A stretch of 64,000 nt of DNA. Origin: Dipylidium caninum (lineage: Eukaryota; Platyhelminthes; Cestoda; Cyclophyllidea; Dipylidiidae). Where the stretch lies: positions 1,364,001-1,428,000 of the forward strand of contig QEYB01000448.1 in assembly GCA_017562135.1 (NCBI GenBank). The letters are read 5' to 3'. A model generated the notes under the pieces. That model saw only the letters and a list, made by a program, of their open reading frames with translations, did not search any database and was not told where the DNA came from. This document shows, piece after piece, positions 49,012-61,212 of this stretch (position 1 is its first letter; each line of letters starts with the position of its first letter). Made by a program: the position numbers and the translations under genes.

Positions 49012-51215
49012 TTCGAGGCGTATAAGTGGTTCAGGACGTTGGAACGGGTTTTCGAGCCGTTAAAAATGTTCTAACTTAACAATATGCTGTCCCTTCTAGA
49101 AAAAAGCAATATTAAGTAGCAGCGACGTTCCAAATGTGTAAACCATGATAATATCAAGACAATGCACATATATCAGCTGAAATTAAAAAGTCTATCTTGC
49201 CTATTGCGAATGCCGCGAAATATGTTTACAAACGGATTGGAGGGGCAGAAACAACACTGACAGATAACGCAACCGACACCCAATCACCCCCTACCATCAA
49301 CCACAACTACAGGACAAACATTTGGGTCTGTCACCCAAACTGAGAGAAGATTATAACATAAAGGATCATTTCGCTAATTACTATCCAACAATAATGTGGT
49401 TATTTTATATGATTTTAATGTAACTAAGATAATAGTTTATGAATGTAGGAATTTGCTATGGATGTATCACTTTTACTTGGCGTGAACATTCAATGGTTGT
49501 AAAAGACTATAATGGTTCAAAGCAAACACTACCTTCTCTAAACTTCTACGAACCCTCTGACCCCACTAAGTCGCATCCTGTATACTAATCCCTAGTGGTA
49601 AGCCACATTTACTACAGATATTGTTTTCAAAATTTCAAAATTCAATTATCGCTACGTAATGGGCCCAAATACTGAATATCAAATTAATTATGCTACTTGC
49701 GAACAGTTGTTTTCATGGTCACGCGACAACTACCACTAATTACGAATATGTATTAAAGCGATTCATCCCTCAGGATTTAAACCGTGAAATGTCCGTAGTA
49801 AATCCAAGCTTAACCGTACAGACGTCGGCTAATTTCTGCTCTAAAGCAAACAATGCTATTCATTCTAGTTACAACCATTCATCGTTTACCCGGGAACTCA
49901 ACAAATTGCCTAAGTATTGAAAAATCGGAATAAAAACAAGTTAAGGATTGAAGTTCCCCTTCCAAATGTCGAATTTTAGTAACTTTATCGATGACAAATA
50001 CGTAATACACCGAGTTTAATGGGAATAAGATTACGTGAACTTTGGCATTTTCGTAGTATTTTTTTTTCAAGTTGCAAATATATTAGAGGATAACTTAAAG
50101 TTAACTCCTCGAACACGTAAATTCTCGTCTATCATTAAGAAATATCACTCCCTATTGTGTCATTCATAGCTACTATGGCGTACATGGAAACGTTAAAATC
50201 GTGCTGATTAAATGCACAACAAATTTCGCTGTGATCCTTTACTACACAATCCTCTCAGTGCCCTCCAACTACTGCCTGTTTTCTCGGGAATAGTTTGTGG
50301 ATATCTGCCATTTTATAAATGCTAGAACTCCGAATTATTCATTGAACTCTAAAAGAAACGAACTCTTCAGAATGATGTAATAATACGTACAGCCCCCGCC
50401 TTAAATTATTAAAGCGGAATCTCCACCGTCTACTGCTTTTTAATTGCACCTAGTGACATGGTTATTCAACCTCACCTATATTTTCCCTTTTTCATCGAGG
50501 TGTTATTAATAAAGATTATTCCTCGTTGGCATAGTACAATAAGACATCCCGAATGTTTCGACATGCCCATAAATACTGCCCTAACGCCAAAAATGAGGTC
50601 TAGAAGGAATAAGTTTACCTGACTAGGCAGTAATGAGCACGCATTACCCTCCCTGTCACTTGTCCAAGTGTCTTAAGGTCATTAGCACACGGTGAAATGC
50701 TGGTGTAATTTTCGCATGACACAACAGTGTAGAAGTAAGGCAGGACGATCTGTAGTCTTCTTTTATGTAGATATTGCTAATTTGGTAAGTGCGAGACAAA
50801 ATAGCTGCCCTTATTGCATTCCCTGAGTCCTAATCATTTTATAATTTCCTAATCTAATTCTTGTTCATATTTCCATTTTGTCCTACTGTTCGTCTTCAAG
50901 TGACTCCATCTTATTTAAATTTTTGTATGAGCATAAAAATGTGGTTGGAATTGATATTCTGACATCCGGTTTAGACGATTTTTTGCATATCTTTATAGTT
51001 CTCTCTCCTTCTCCTCCTGAGTATACCTCCTTTACTTTAAAAATTTTATCGCAAGTTGGTACACCGCACATTATTAGCTGTGAGCTGTTAAACATTAATG
51101 ACGCTCTTGGCTTTTCCATGACACCACAACGCAAAAAATTTCTATAACCTGGTTTGCGTACAGTGGGCGTCAAAAGAAAGACATTATTCACGTGACAAAC
51201 GCGATATTCTGGTTC
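49012..51215. other. Intergenic region upstream of the kinase gene
   Basis: AT-rich DNA without a supported gene. It should hold the kinase promoter near 49.0-49.3 kb and the 3' UTR of the Na,K-ATPase beta gene just below 51.2 kb. Short open frames at 49690-49920 and 50878-51191 overlap on both strands or match no family. Confidence 0.45.
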
Positions 51216-52139
51216 TCACTCAACAAGAATTTCGAAGCGTATTGAACCTTCACCGCTGCTGAGGTCAACGTGTATGTTCTTGGCGATGAGGTAGCACTGC
51301 ACTCGAGTGAAGCTGTCCCTTTGCATGTCCCGAAACATCACCCACACTATCGGTTGCAGGTACCACTGCTGGTTGAGGTAGGGGAAAAAGTCCGCGTGGA
51401 ATGTCCCATTGTCCTTCTTGCCCTCAATCAGGGCCTCCCATCCCTTAGCCGAGTAGTGGTGATCCAAGTCGTAGTAGCGAATCTCTCCCAGATTGAAGTC
51501 GTCGTCCTTCGTCACGCCCTCGCATTTCACCACCACGCCTGTCGCCCCCTCCACGGGGTCGGGCAGCCAGCCGTAGACCTTGTTCATCTTCAACAGGATA
51601 CACGGACTCTCGCCATCGTAGCCGAAATCGGCGTTAATGGAGCAGGGCCACGCGGAGTTGAGGTCGAATGCGCAGGGTCGTGTCCTCTCAAAGCTGTACG
51701 ACCCGTCTCCTCTGGCGCATTGCATCATCTCCACGCGGTCAGCGGGGCGTTGGTAGGGCTCCAGGAAGGCCATCAACTCCGTCGCGAAGCCCTGGTACAC
51801 CTCGATGCTGCGCGAGGTCGTGCGGATAAGGCTGCTGTAGAGGTCGGGTCGCGGGACGATGCTCAAGCCGGGATTGAAGCCGAGGATACTGCTCGGTCCC
51901 GTCAGCCAGGGTCTGTCCCTGTCGATGTGGAAGTACATGAGGGCATGCAGGTAGCCGATGAAGAAGGCCCCCAACACCGTGTAGAAGGCGAGGAAGTAGG
52001 CCGCCGTGCACGTACAGCTCTTCCAGTACACGTGGCTGCGGGGCTGGTAGAGATGCCGTCCAATGGGGTGAAGGGGCTCCCTGTACCTCACCATAGCATT
52101 GGCCTTTTGTGCGCCAACTTCCTTCCACCTCGTGTACAT
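51216..52139 (-). CDS. ATP1B: Na+/K+-ATPase beta subunit (intronless)
   Basis: Beta subunit of the P-type sodium pump, needed for alpha-subunit folding and delivery to the plasma membrane. One uninterrupted frame of 307 residues, the usual family length. Type II topology: short cytoplasmic N-terminus, one hydrophobic segment at about residues 44-69, then the ectodomain. Family blocks: GFNPGLSIVPRP (87-98), PCILLKMNKVYGWLP (179-193) and FPYLNQQWYLQPIVWVMF. Six ectodomain cysteines (about 141, 156, 166, 180, 206, 282) match the three conserved disulfides, and an NGT site could be glycosylated. Codon choice is GC-rich, unlike the HDAC and kinase genes. It is the only recognisable gene here without introns, so it may be a retrocopy, although the frame is fully intact. 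Confidence 0.93.
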   Translation of the reverse strand: MYTRWKEVGAQKANAMVRYREPLHPIGRHLYQPRSHVYWKSCTCTAAYFLAFYTVLGAFFIGYLHALMYFHIDRDRPWLTGPSSILGFNPGLSIVPRPDLYSSLIRTTSRSIEVYQGFATELMAFLEPYQRPADRVEMMQCARGDGSYSFERTRPCAFDLNSAWPCSINADFGYDGESPCILLKMNKVYGWLPDPVEGATGVVVKCEGVTKDDDFNLGEIRYYDLDHHYSAKGWEALIEGKKDNGTFHADFFPYLNQQWYLQPIVWVMFRDMQRDSFTRVQCYLIAKNIHVDLSSGEGSIRFEILVE

Positions 52140-53223
52140 TTTGCTTCTCGCCTTCCCCTTTCTGCCGGCAGTGCCTTTTTATTTTTGGCGTTGAGTGGAA
52201 GGTACTTTCAATTGGGCAGTGAAAGGCATAAACCAGATTTGCGTTGTGATTGGTAGGTAAAGAACGTAATGTCTGCCGAATTTAATGGAGCCCTGCACCT
52301 AACACCGCGGAACGTCATCTAACGGAGGTCACGGCTACTGCTCTCGACACCTGCGTCTGAGAAAGATATGCTCCGCCATTTAGAAAATTCCAACCCCCCC
52401 GACGAGGTGGACAGTCTCTCTACGCTTTGCCGCCGTCTTGCCTGGGTCAGGGGAAACTTTATACGCCTGGATAAAATTTCTCTTTCAATTTCCACAGCAC
52501 GGCGCTGCTGTTTAGGCGTGTTGAATGTCAGCGTGGGCCAGAGAGGAGAGGCTGACGAGAGGCCTCGGATGCCAATGCTGCTCAACACAGGCACTAACCA
52601 GTCTGATGGGGATGGAGGGTCAGTGTACGCCACAACAACTATGCATTTATTATTTATGTGTAATTACCGGAAAAATAGCCATTCATTCATTCATTCACTC
52701 TGCTATGGCCAAGGCAGTTTCGAGAAAACTTCCTTATGTAATGACATTCATTCTGTGTTTCATCTCAGTCGTTTGAACGAAATCAACTAAACTCGTGGGC
52801 AAAATGTCCCCATGATGGCAGAATTGTGGGCAGCGCTACAAGAGGCGTAGCCTAAGTGCCTCGAGCTTACTCTCGTCCCACTCGGGCCGAGTGAAATAAA
52901 GCAGGCCTAATGGACAATGAGATTCTGCAAAACGATTGTCGACTGGGTGCTTCTGCCGAGAGGATAAAGTGAACTGGGGTGGACCGATGGTCACGTCGTT
53001 TCCTCTCTGTCAGGTGCATGGTTTGGCAACAACCATGCGGTCCTTTCCTGCCCCGATGGATGTCACAGAAGGTACGGCGCTCTCAAGAAACCCTTCGGTG
53101 AACGAGTGAAGAAGTGTTGCATGTTAGCGGTGTAAACCTTCTTACGAGGCACTTTAAGCACGAGCTGAAACAAGTCTTTAGGGCGTGGAGGGAGAGTTGC
53201 GCGAGCCTTCGTCGTCCAACCCG
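52140..53223. other. Intergenic region between ATPase beta and MATE genes
   Basis: No supported gene. It should contain the promoter of the beta-subunit gene near 52.15-52.4 kb and the 3' UTR of the MATE gene near 53.2 kb. A short TTCA-type run lies at about 52681-52698. Open frames at 52319-52790 overlap on opposite strands and look like chance. Confidence 0.45.
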
Positions 53224-56200
53224 CTAAAGAAGGATCAGGCATGAATATGGTACAGTTTGCAGGCAGCAGAATCTGGGCCGGAGCGGAGGACTGGACGGGC
53301 TGTAGGACTGAGGCAGAAGGATTTTACTGAAGGTGCCATTTGGAAAGAGGCAGTAGGCGCCAAAGTAGTCGGACATCCTGAGAGAGATACGACACCACAT
53401 GCACACCGCAATTACTAGAAGTAGCACTCCAATGTGAATGCCCCGTTTTAGGTGAGGTTTCGACTCTTCTTCCCGCGCTCTTGCAACGCTTCCCTAGTTT
53501 CACTTCCTGCGGTATAAAAAATAAAGAAGCAATGAAGTGGGGAACGAGAGTAGGGGAGATTTGGCCTCGCAAGCCCCCTTGAGGCTGAGTGGCCTTAAGT
53601 TATCAGCATAACTTTTTCTCTCCCTCAGCCGCGTTTGATGAAAGCGCCAAACACACAATCGGCTTTGTTCAAGTCAACTGGAAATTGCCCGAATTTTTGT
53701 ACAGCCTCCGAATTTTCTACTTAAGTGTTTCTCCTCGATGTCCTTAAGTCTACTCGAGGCAGATGTCGACTTTCTCTTAGCGTCTTCTCGTGGTTCACTC
53801 CATCACAGCACCTCGTCTAGCAGACTGCCCGTCCACTGGGGATTGGCTCACCTCCCTCCTCCTCCTCCTCCTCCTCCTCCCTGAGCTCATCCGCGTTGAA
53901 GGCTGCATCGTCCTGGCTGTGTAAGATGGCTTGGTAACCCTCGTCGGGAGTGTACAGGTGCACACGAATGTTCACCTTTGCCTGGTGATGAAGTTAAAGA
54001 TTCTTTCAAGGAGCATTTAGCTCCCGTTGTCTGAGAGGCTCCTCATAAAGAATCTTCCCAGCCTCCTACCAGAGACGACATTAAGGGGCACGAATAACGT
54101 TGACGGTTAGGAGTGTGAGGCGTCAAATAGTCTATGGGACTGACCCTTTCAACCTGGCGGTCCCAGTTTAAGGTGAAGATGATCTAAAGGTAGATGGCAG
54201 CCTGAAGAGCACCACCAACAATCAGTCCAGTCCAGATGCCTGTAATGCAAAGAGTTTCGACTAGACGTCTCGAGCAGGGAGTTTTGCGCGTCCACGTTGT
54301 CAACTTCTGATGCTCAATTAACCCTGCTTTAGTGGTGCTGCCTCGAGGAAATGCCAAAAGTGCCGGCAACGCAGAAATTAGGAGGAAAAAGTGCCCGTCA
54401 TGACGGAGTGTTAAAGTTACTCTGAGTTCTGCCTCCACCAAATCTCACAAAAGGGATATTCCTAAAAATGTGAACTTCTCTGGAAGCACATCCCCGTGAT
54501 GCACTGTGGCGAGAGGAGGAGGTGCTCGCACTCCCTCACCTTTCAACACCAAGGCGGTGTGGAAAAAGAGGTGGAAACCGATCGGCAGACCGAAGAGGTA
54601 GAGTGTGGCCAACATATTCGCAGCTCCCCATTTTTGCAATCCCACTCCGCGCAGAATCCCATTCGACACGCCCTGACAGGCGAAAGGAGACATTAACACC
54701 CTCTCTCAAGCAGTGGGCACCAAGAGAAGATACCATCTGTTACTGTGAGGTGAAGTGAAGGGGAAAGTGAAAATCACAAAGTAACTCACATTAATCCCAC
54801 TGACAATTTGGTTTACTGCAACCAAGTAGGTCACATCGGCGGTTATTTTAATAATACGTCTAAAAGTAAGCGGAAAATGAGTGCAGTCTGAGGACGCCGA
54901 GGATGGGGAGGCCGGGGGGGGAAGCAATGGTGTGACACTCGTGAAGGATTTAAAATCTGAGATGCCAAGCCACTGGCCAGTCACTCGACCTCTGCACCCA
55001 AAGCCGTCAGCGTATTTCAGGACCCGGTCAGCCCCATCCCCTCAACCCGCCTGAAGTCAGGTTGAGGGTAAGAACCACCCTAGGTGTGCCCTACAAATCA
55101 ACCAAGACGGCGTGTGTGAGTGTGAGTGTGTGAAGCACACCTTGACCCTGTCTCTAAAAGCCTAGTCGCGACAGTGCAGTGGCAAGGTGGCGAATTAATG
55201 GAGGCTTCAAAGAGGGTGCGATTCCTAAAATGCATGCCACCGAGAGGGGGCAACTTCTCTGCAGCGTGTGCAACACTGAAAGCGGCCTTATTCACTCATC
55301 GTCGGTGAAGATCTTCGGTATCAACTGTCTCAGGGAGCAGATGGTGGCGGCCACAGCAACTGATGAAATGGCTGAATGTAAAAAAGAGTAGGTGGACAGT
55401 CCGTCGTGTCGACACCCCGTTTCCAGGAAAGCTTCTTTTGCCAGCCATGAACTTCACTTCGTGGATTCGTCCGGGAGACGGAAAAAGGCGTGCAGTTTTT
55501 TGTCTTACCAGCGTCCACTTGCATCACTACGCGAATCGGCTCCCATGCAGTTAAATTTTGTAAGTTTTCAGCTTTCCCCTTGCATACTATGATTGTCAAC
55601 TAATAAAAAAAGCACACTTTACCACAGACGACGAGCTTTTTGGTTTTCTTTCTTGCTAGAGGATGGCGAAAAGACGTAGCGACGTTAACACCCAAGATAT
55701 TATCTGTTAAGAGGTGCGAGCACAAAGTGAAGTGCGTGGAGACGAGAAGGGACAACCGCACCAACGCCTCCGGGGCGCCAGCCCAGCCATTGGTCCTGCG
55801 GATGGCGAGAAATGGGCCGGTGCCAACACCCGAACGCGTCGTCTTCCGTGCAGAGGACCCTGCTTTCCGTGAATCATCTGTTAATTCTTCCACCTTCACT
55901 ACGCCCGCTTTATAAGTGACAGCTGAGACACCTAATCAAGACATTTCCAAAAACCTATAACTGACACACGACTTTCGTGCGATATCACTCAATGAATTGG
56001 CCGTAATTGCCTGGGAAAGGCGAAGTGGCGATAAAATGTTACATGTCAAGGAGCGTACCAATGGGGGACGAGGAAGGTGGAACTCGTCACGCGGGCCAAG
56101 TCCGGTCTCCCCCTGCCCATCTCTTGTCCGATGCGGATGCCGGCCGCTGTTCCAATTCCGATTGGTAGCTATCGGGGATGCATCAGTTGATATCACTAGC

Positions 56201-59200
56201 TTATATGTTATTGTCAAAATATTTTATTCACGATTGTGTTGCTAACCCAAAACGCTGATTTTGTTTTACTGGCTGAGAGAGGAACATGGCAATGGGTGGT
56301 CAGGTGAGGCTGCGTTTGCCCTCCGCGCATCACCATCCGGGTGCTGATGGGATTGCAATCCCATCCAACGATGAACTAAGTGTTTTGAAGCCAACTCAAC
56401 TCGTCTATTGTTGGTCATAAAAGCGGCCACATTAGGGAATGCCGTTTGTCTAGGGCGGGGCGAGTGACGGCGACAATTAGAAGATGGGTTGAGTTTTCAC
56501 TTGTCTCTTCTTTTTCACTGAGTGTTCAAACGAAATGCGTCTAATAGGCTCTGCAAATCGGGCGCCAATCTAACAAGTAAGCACGAATACTTTCAAGTAA
56601 AGGCGTTAGGAAGTGGGGAATGAAGTGCAGACTACGGGAACCCATAAGTCTCTCGGCACTTCTAAGCCTTCCGTATATCTAAGCATCCCTTGACATTTTG
56701 GGGTAAAGCAAATACTTCAGGCAGCTAATAAGCCAGTGGTGGGACGATGGAGGGAGCACCTTCATGCCCTAAGGCAATCCTCGGCCACAGTCCATTCGAA
56801 GACTGTCCCTTCTGCCGTTTTTGCGGTTACCGACCAAGGGTTTTCTCGCCCTGCCTACGTTAGTTACGCAGAACTGTCCATGTCCTAACAATCCGCCGAG
56901 TCCTTGGAATTTGCAAATTCCACTTTTTCGACGTGGATTGCACCCGCCTTATTTCACCACGTGTGAATGAACCCACATTTAGAAGGCATGTGAGGACCCA
57001 ACTACTTCAACTCAAATGGTCAAAAGGCACTTGCATGGTGACGCTGTTTGAATTGTTCACTCAGCATCAAAACCTTCGTCTCGTAGGGGCTTGAAACATC
57101 CACCTCCACTTTCCCACCTCAGACCTACTTTCCAGCACGAAAGGCGCGCATTGCCGATCGAGGAGCGTCTGCACTCGCCCCCCACCCGCCGTAATATGAG
57201 CTAATCGCGAAACAGGCGCGAAGTAACACTTAGCAGTTGCAAGTAAGCACCTCCTACTTTGTGTTGATCTGCCATTTCGATCGGCCGTGCTCCTAACCGT
57301 TTTGGCAGGGCAGGCGAAAGTAACTCACCATTGTGTAGATGAGGGAGTCCAAGTTGAAAAGTATGGCTTGTGAGGCCAACACCACCTTTGCGGCGGCGCC
57401 TAAATGAAGGTGTTTAAAAAAATCGGTGTTCAGTGAGGAGACGAATGAGACTGCGGCCATTTCAGAACTGCGAGAAGTTAACATTTCGCTTCATTCTCAA
57501 AACCTGACCGAGTGAAAGGGGGGGAATAAGGACCAAAGTGACATTCTCGGGCTTTTGAGAGCACAGCGAGGAGCCTTGTGTTGCAGGCTCATTTGCTCTA
57601 GGCTGTTGTGCCTACAGGAGAATTAAAGGCAGCAATATATTTCGTTAAACTTACCCGCGAAAACAGTCCCAATTTCGTTAAACCACCATTCCAGAGCGAC
57701 CAAAAGCAGGCTGGAAATGCCCAAACTGAACCACTTCCCCCAATCTTCCCACAATTCCCGCCGATAACCTGCGCGAGACGGGAAGAAGGGGAACTTGAAC
57801 ACACTGTTTGTGCGACAGTGAAGGACGGACAAGCAGCCTGTCTGTTCCTTTTCAACCTCGCACAGCCGACGCTTTCCACTCCCGCGATGCGGAGAGGCTC
57901 ATCCCCGCCCCAGCCCAGAGGGACCCGTTTGGGAAAAAACCCACCTACACATGTTTGTCCGTGGTGTCCACTTCTGACGGCACAGAGAACCAGTAAAACC
58001 GTTTGAATGAACACGGAGGCAGACTGTGAAATGGCAGAGCCTCTTGAGTTGAGGAGAAGAAGTGAAAAAAAAGAAACAATCATGTTGAAAGCATCGAGGC
58101 AGATTGAGGAGAAGTAGAAGAAGAAGCAAAAGCAGAAGAAGCAGAAGGACTCCAGTAAAGTGAAACATCAGAATCGTTAGAGTGGGGAAATCTTTGAGGT
58201 CCACCGCCACCCCTACGGAGAAGGGACGATGGCCACCTAAAGCTACGAGGGACGCTGAAGCGGTGCTGGGGCAGGGTGGGGTAACTCATATGACTCCGAA
58301 GTGGAGTCACATGAGAAGGAGGTAGTGCAGGAGGACATTGGAGCACAAGGCGACCAGGCCGCAAAGCATCGGTCTCACGGTTTGGTTCTACAGTGTGCGA
58401 AAAAGCCGCTCATTAATAGGTACGTTGAGGCCGACGCGGAGGTCGAGGCAGGGCCGGGGGCGACGTGTTCGCGCCCCGAGCGGACCTTCCTTCCCGAAGG
58501 CTGTGCGCTCGCACAGACGGACGCGTCTTCGGCTTACTTGGGTCTGTAAGAATTTCGACAGCACATTGGTGAGGGTGAGCATCTACAGGGAGGAAAAAGT
58601 GAGTTGAGGCCTAGAGAGAATAGACTTCCTCCTACCCAAAGTCCAGGTATCATATAATTTAGGTAGACGCATGCTGTTCTACAAATGTCAGGTGAATGGT
58701 GCAAAAGCAGAAGGTCTACTTGGCAATCTGCGGATTTTGATTGAGCGCCAGCAGAATGGGTTCAATGACCAAGAAGAGACTTGCACAGGGCAGGCAGCAC
58801 GTTGATATTATGACGATGGCTGGAGAAGGAATAAAATGGCCATTTATCCGTGCCCTCCTCGTAAAATGCACTGACTTAACATCTCTGGCACCAGTTGCTA
58901 GGCTTAGAGACGGTGAATTTTGACTCAAAGACATAACAGTATCATTTCACTAGGTCCAAGCTGGTAGACTAGGCGGAAAAACGAGATTGTCTCACCTCGC
59001 TGCAATTGTTCTCCCAAGCGTAGTGAGTCCCCACTCCCGAAAGTCTACAACCCATAATGCACGAAGGCAAAGAAACAAGCCGTCCCAGAGCCCTTCCTCG
59101 GGCCCCTCCGGACAGGACAGGCGGCCGGTCAAGTAAAAACTCAAAAACCTGTGCGAAAAATGTATCGCATGCCATAGAGAAGCCGAAAAGGACGGCCGCA

Positions 59201-59319
59201 CCACCGATGTTGGATATGGCATTGGCTAAGACAAGAACTGCCAGGTCGGTTGCACCCAGTTTTCCACCGAAGTAGGTGCTTGTCAGACCGAAAGTGAAGT
59301 AGATCATGCTGTAGCCTAT
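53224..59319 (-). CDS. SLC47A: MATE/SLC47 multidrug and toxin extrusion transporter with in-frame stops
   Basis: Proton-coupled exporter of organic cations. Recognisable exons: 59319-59149 (FGGKLG, ACDTFFAQ), 59044-58996 (TFGS...LQRG), 58819-58720 (CLPCASLF), 58678-58636 (YMIPGLW), 58582-58538, 58387-58311 (LPCG-like PMLCGLV), 57768-57655 (GYRRELWEDWGKWFSL, EWWFNEIGTVFAG), 57399-57329 (ASQAILFNLDSLIYTM), 56168-56091 (LPIGIGTAAGIRIGQ), 54859-54790, 54672-54540 (GILRGVGLQKWGAA, GLPIGFHLFF), 54239-54145, 53981-53852 (poly-Glu) and a last exon ending at 53224 with a final hydrophobic helix, as in animal MATE1. The N-terminal exon and the segments near 57.8-58.3 and 55.6-55.8 kb are unresolved. 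TAG at 54184-54186 lies in frame within GIWTGLIVGGALQAAIYL*IIF. TGA codons at 58307-58309 and 58286-58288 interrupt the LHFGVI region unless a 45-nt intron removes them. It could be a pseudogene. Confidence 0.75.
53853..53880. repeat. CTC trinucleotide run encoding a Glu tract
   Basis: A run of CTC on the plus strand, GAG on the minus strand, inside the MATE exon 53981-53852. It encodes about eight consecutive glutamates in the cytoplasmic region before the last helix, a region variable in length in this family. Confidence 0.85.
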
Positions 59320-60633
59320 CTGCAATTCAAAGGGCGGCTCGGTGGATGTTTGGTGCGGCAACCGAGGATTCATCTCGGGGAACACCAGTCTGAGACCCAA
59401 TAACTCACAGTGGGAAGGGAGAGTTTCAGGAGCTCTTTCGCCTCAGTCAAAAAACAGGGAGGAGAGTGTGTCGGGCCGGCTCTCCTCGCGGCTGGTCGGC
59501 GTGGACCGCTGCGTCGTCGGCGAGCAGTCGCGCTGAAGGCAATCAAAATATTTGTGTTTTGACAGAGAGGAAAACCGAGAGAACAGAAGTCGTAAGGCGG
59601 TCATACTCAGACCGTGAAGTTTCTTTCGCTTATTCGTTTATTTTTTATCCCAAAAGCGCAGAGCAGCACAGTATCTATGGTGGTCCGCACATCAAGTAAA
59701 CTGTTCTCCTCTCACAACTGTCACTCACTAAGCGGCTGAACGAAGTCTACGCATTCACCGCATGAAAGTAGGCGTCATGTCACGACAAGAAAGGAGAGTC
59801 AAGTTAGGCAGGATGATTGTACTTGCCCTCAATGAGAGACCATCTTTCCACTGGCTCTGAAGTATTCATCGGCAAGGAATAATGCGTCCTACCCCTGCGA
59901 CCAGGACTCACGGCAATACGCCAGACCCCACGACGCCACAGTTTTAGAGTCCTTAATGACGTCAAGGCGACGAGGTTGCAGTGACCAATCTGTGGAGCGT
60001 CTGCCTCGACTCCTGCATCGGCAGGTCTGGCACACAGTGTGGCGCGAGGGGAATTGCGACTAAACTCCGAGGCGGCTATTTCAGCCCTGTTCAGTTCGAG
60101 GCCTCACGTGTAAATTTTCACCGCAAAGTGTGTCTCCGAGAGTGAAAAGACCTACTCCCTTCTCCGGCGTTGTCCTACCACCTCGTTTTTTACGAGAGAA
60201 AGTGATGTATCGTTTCTCCCTACTCCCTGCGTTTGGGACTTCACTCGTCAGAACTAAGTAGAGAGTAAGTCGGCTTGACGCATGACAAAATATCTTCCAT
60301 TCCGTGTAGAGCAGCCTCTCCCCACCCGCTGCTCCGGGAGGGCCTAAGTATCTCGTCGGAAGCCAAAAGACACTTTGACGACACCAACAGCCATTTCGTC
60401 CCACTAACTTCAACTGGTTGAGCCAAAAATCTGCTCATAAGAGAGGGAATGGGAGAGACGGCTCGAGCGTTGTGCCAGGCTCTCCTCAAGTCTTGGGACC
60501 ACAAGTAGACAATCAAAGGCGTCATGTGAGGCGACGGTGACAAGAATGTCACCGCCATAGCGATAGTTAAAGCCATCGCTGGTGTTGATCGTGCGGAGTT
60601 ACGGCATCGCATCGTGGGTGTTTGGAATTTGGA
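59320..60633. other. Unresolved region upstream of the MATE gene
   Basis: The exon at 59319 begins at a TTGCAG acceptor, so at least one 5' MATE exon should lie here. I could not recognise it. Open frames at 60081-60642 on the minus strand carry no MATE-like motif. Confidence 0.4.
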
Positions 60634-61212
60634 ATGGTGCAAGCATTTCTGTGTCCTCCGCTGTCAATTAAGTGGGTTCATCTCCAAGGCACAAGTGAAG
60701 CTGAACTTTGTGGTAACCGACGAGTGTGTCTATAAGCTCACTTCAAAATTTCCCGCTCTCCTCCCGTAGACACTTGCTTTTACTCTGACGACGTTGACAG
60801 TGGCGTTGTGGCCTGCATCTCGGGCTACACTCGAAATGCTAACGAAGGGACCTCCAACGTTCACATACTCTGGCGTCGCGACGACATCATCCTGGAGACA
60901 ACAGCCAGTCTGTGGGTTCAGAAGCCCTCCGAAAGGCAGCTCAATTCACCACTTCGTCGATGTCGCCAATGGATGGCGATGTATTCCTTCAACTCTGTGA
61001 AAATCGAGTGTCACTGGTGGGAGGTGAATAATTCCGTGGAGTTTTGAATTTGTCTAGGGGGCACATTTAATTAATGTAGCCAAAATTTGGCCCTTTCACT
61101 CCTCCACCTACAGTCATCTCCAAAATGCATCTTATTGGCAATGAAAAATTTGTGCGTAGAGGCGAGTCAAGCCACTTTGGCGATCAGCACTTCTGGGTCA
61201 CTGTCTGAATAG
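60634..61212 (+). CDS. Possible three-exon gene, product unknown
   Basis: I do not recognise this product. Three segments join in phase: 60634-60712 (ATG to a GTAAC donor), 60770-61023 (acceptor TCCTCCCGTAG, donor GTGAAT) and 61114-61212 (acceptor CCTCCACCTACAG, stop TAG). They give 143 residues with many cysteines, for example DTCFYSDD, VVACISGY and IECHWWE. Both acceptors have strong pyrimidine tracts and the introns are 57 and 90 nt, typical here. No transmembrane segment or known domain stands out. The DNA is GC-rich, where long open frames arise more easily, so chance remains possible. Confidence 0.33.

Noticed and set aside
55600..55770. Possible MATE exon with an RHPLA motif
   Set aside because: Suggestive of the ninth/tenth helix but no acceptable acceptor and donor pair was found.
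57899..58210. Long poly-Leu frame on the minus strand
   Set aside because: Comes from a GAA/GCA-type low-complexity run; it might overlap a MATE helix but cannot be joined in phase.
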